From contig CAMIFA010000237.1 of NCBI GenBank assembly GCA_946221495.1, forward strand, positions 1-5,010: a stretch of 5,010 nt of DNA, written 5' to 3'. The notes below the pieces were generated by a model. It was not told the origin of the DNA, ran no database searches, and worked only from the letters and a program-made list of their open reading frames with translations. Below are positions 4,582 through 5,010 of the stretch, piece by piece (position 1 is the stretch's first letter; each line of letters opens with the position of its first letter). Both the position numbers and the translations under genes were made by a program. The DNA is from an uncultured cyanobacterium. GTDB taxonomy: Bacteria > Cyanobacteriota > Cyanobacteriia > Cyanobacteriales > Chroococcidiopsidaceae.

Positions 4582-4971
4582 TTATTCGTGTTGTGTGCCG
4601 TCAGGCATTGTTGCTCCTTGCAAATAGGTATGACTAACGTTTACATCACTTAAATCTGCTTTAGTTAGGTTTGTCATTGTCATATTTGCTTTAGTTAAGT
4701 TTGCACCAATTAAGGTAGCTTCACTTAAATTTGCACCACTCAAGTCTGCACCACTTAGTTTTGCACCACTTAATTTTGCACCGCTAAGATTAACATGACT
4801 TAGGTTGGCTCTCGTTAAGTTTGTGCTACTTAGTTTCGCACCACGTAAGTCTGCATTGCTCAAGTTAATGTTACTTAAATCAACATGACTCAGATTTGCC
4901 GCAATTAAGTTCACTGCACTAAAATTTCTTTGTCCAGCTGCATAACGACTTAAAAATTCTTTAGTATTCAT
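4582..4971 (-). CDS. Pentapeptide-repeat protein
   Basis: The product is an A(D/N)LXX pentapeptide-repeat protein, expected to fold as a right-handed quadrilateral beta-helix. Counting from the ATG at 4971 (129 aa), the leader MNTKEFLSRYAAGQRNFSAVNL is followed by 20 uninterrupted pentapeptides with a central Leu, Met or Val at every fifth residue (residues 22 to 117), about five coils. A short MPDGTQHE tail, typical of cyanobacterial members, closes the helix. No signal peptide, membrane segment or fused domain is visible, so it should be cytosolic. The family includes DNA-mimic gyrase protectors such as Qnr and MfpA, but most cyanobacterial members have no assigned function and nothing here points to gyrase. 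The frame remains open upstream to a second ATG at 5007, giving a 141-aa version. I prefer 4971 because the usual family leader begins there and a purine-rich AAGAAAAAGC precedes it. Sequence left of the stop carries the HIP1 hairpin. Sequence upstream of 5007 lies outside the window, so the promoter is not visible. Confidence 0.92.
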   Translation of the reverse strand: MNTKEFLSRYAAGQRNFSAVNLIAANLSHVDLSNINLSNADLRGAKLSSTNLTRANLSHVNLSGAKLSGAKLSGADLSGANLSEATLIGANLTKANMTMTNLTKADLSDVNVSHTYLQGATMPDGTQHE

Positions 4972-5010
4972 GCTTTTTCTTGAGTTTTGCAGTACGTTAG
5001 TGTTCATGCT

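Noticed and set aside
4600..4970. Short-period DNA repeat inside the pentapeptide gene, considered as a tandem repeat or CRISPR-like array
   Set aside because: The 15-bp periodic similarity is fully explained by the five-residue protein repeat; there are no spacers or exact repeats.

Overview
The window is chromosomal DNA from a beta-type cyanobacterium, probably a filamentous or Chroococcidiopsis-like lineage rather than a marine picocyanobacterium. The evidence is six copies of the HIP1 octamer GCGATCGC in 5 kb (about 0.08 expected by chance), a carbonic anhydrase resembling cyanobacterial CcaA/IcfA, a pentapeptide-repeat protein, moderately AT-rich DNA and a general lack of strong Shine-Dalgarno sites. 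I see no mobile element, CRISPR array, tRNA or rRNA.

Left part: positions 1-294 carry no convincing gene but several short inverted repeats, and remain unexplained. A small conserved-looking helical protein of unknown function (295-594, minus) is divergent from tryptophanyl-tRNA synthetase trpS (672-1679, plus). The 77 bp between them hold two promoters whose -10 boxes overlap. A methylenetetrahydrofolate reductase gene (1737-2663, plus) follows trpS at 57 bp and may share its transcript.

Middle: a beta-carbonic anhydrase (2726-3394, minus) converges on metF. It aligns with carboxysomal CcaA but lacks that protein's long C-terminal tail. Its upstream intergenic region (3395-3933, 539 bp) is the most regulatory-looking stretch. 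It holds a 32-bp imperfect palindrome near the gene, an NtcA-type GTA-N8-TAC motif with a suitably placed -10 box pointing away from the gene, a 45-codon hydrophobic small ORF, and nested stem-loops ending in a T run.

Right part: an unrecognised 166-aa protein (3934-4434, minus) and a pentapeptide-repeat beta-helix protein (4582-4971 or 5007, minus) lie in tandem. A very stable hairpin made of two HIP1 units separates them. Apart from the possible trpS-metF unit, the genes look functionally independent (translation, one-carbon metabolism, inorganic carbon, unknown). No multi-gene novel system is evident. The best candidates for something undescribed are the 3500-3890 region and the structured 1-290 region.
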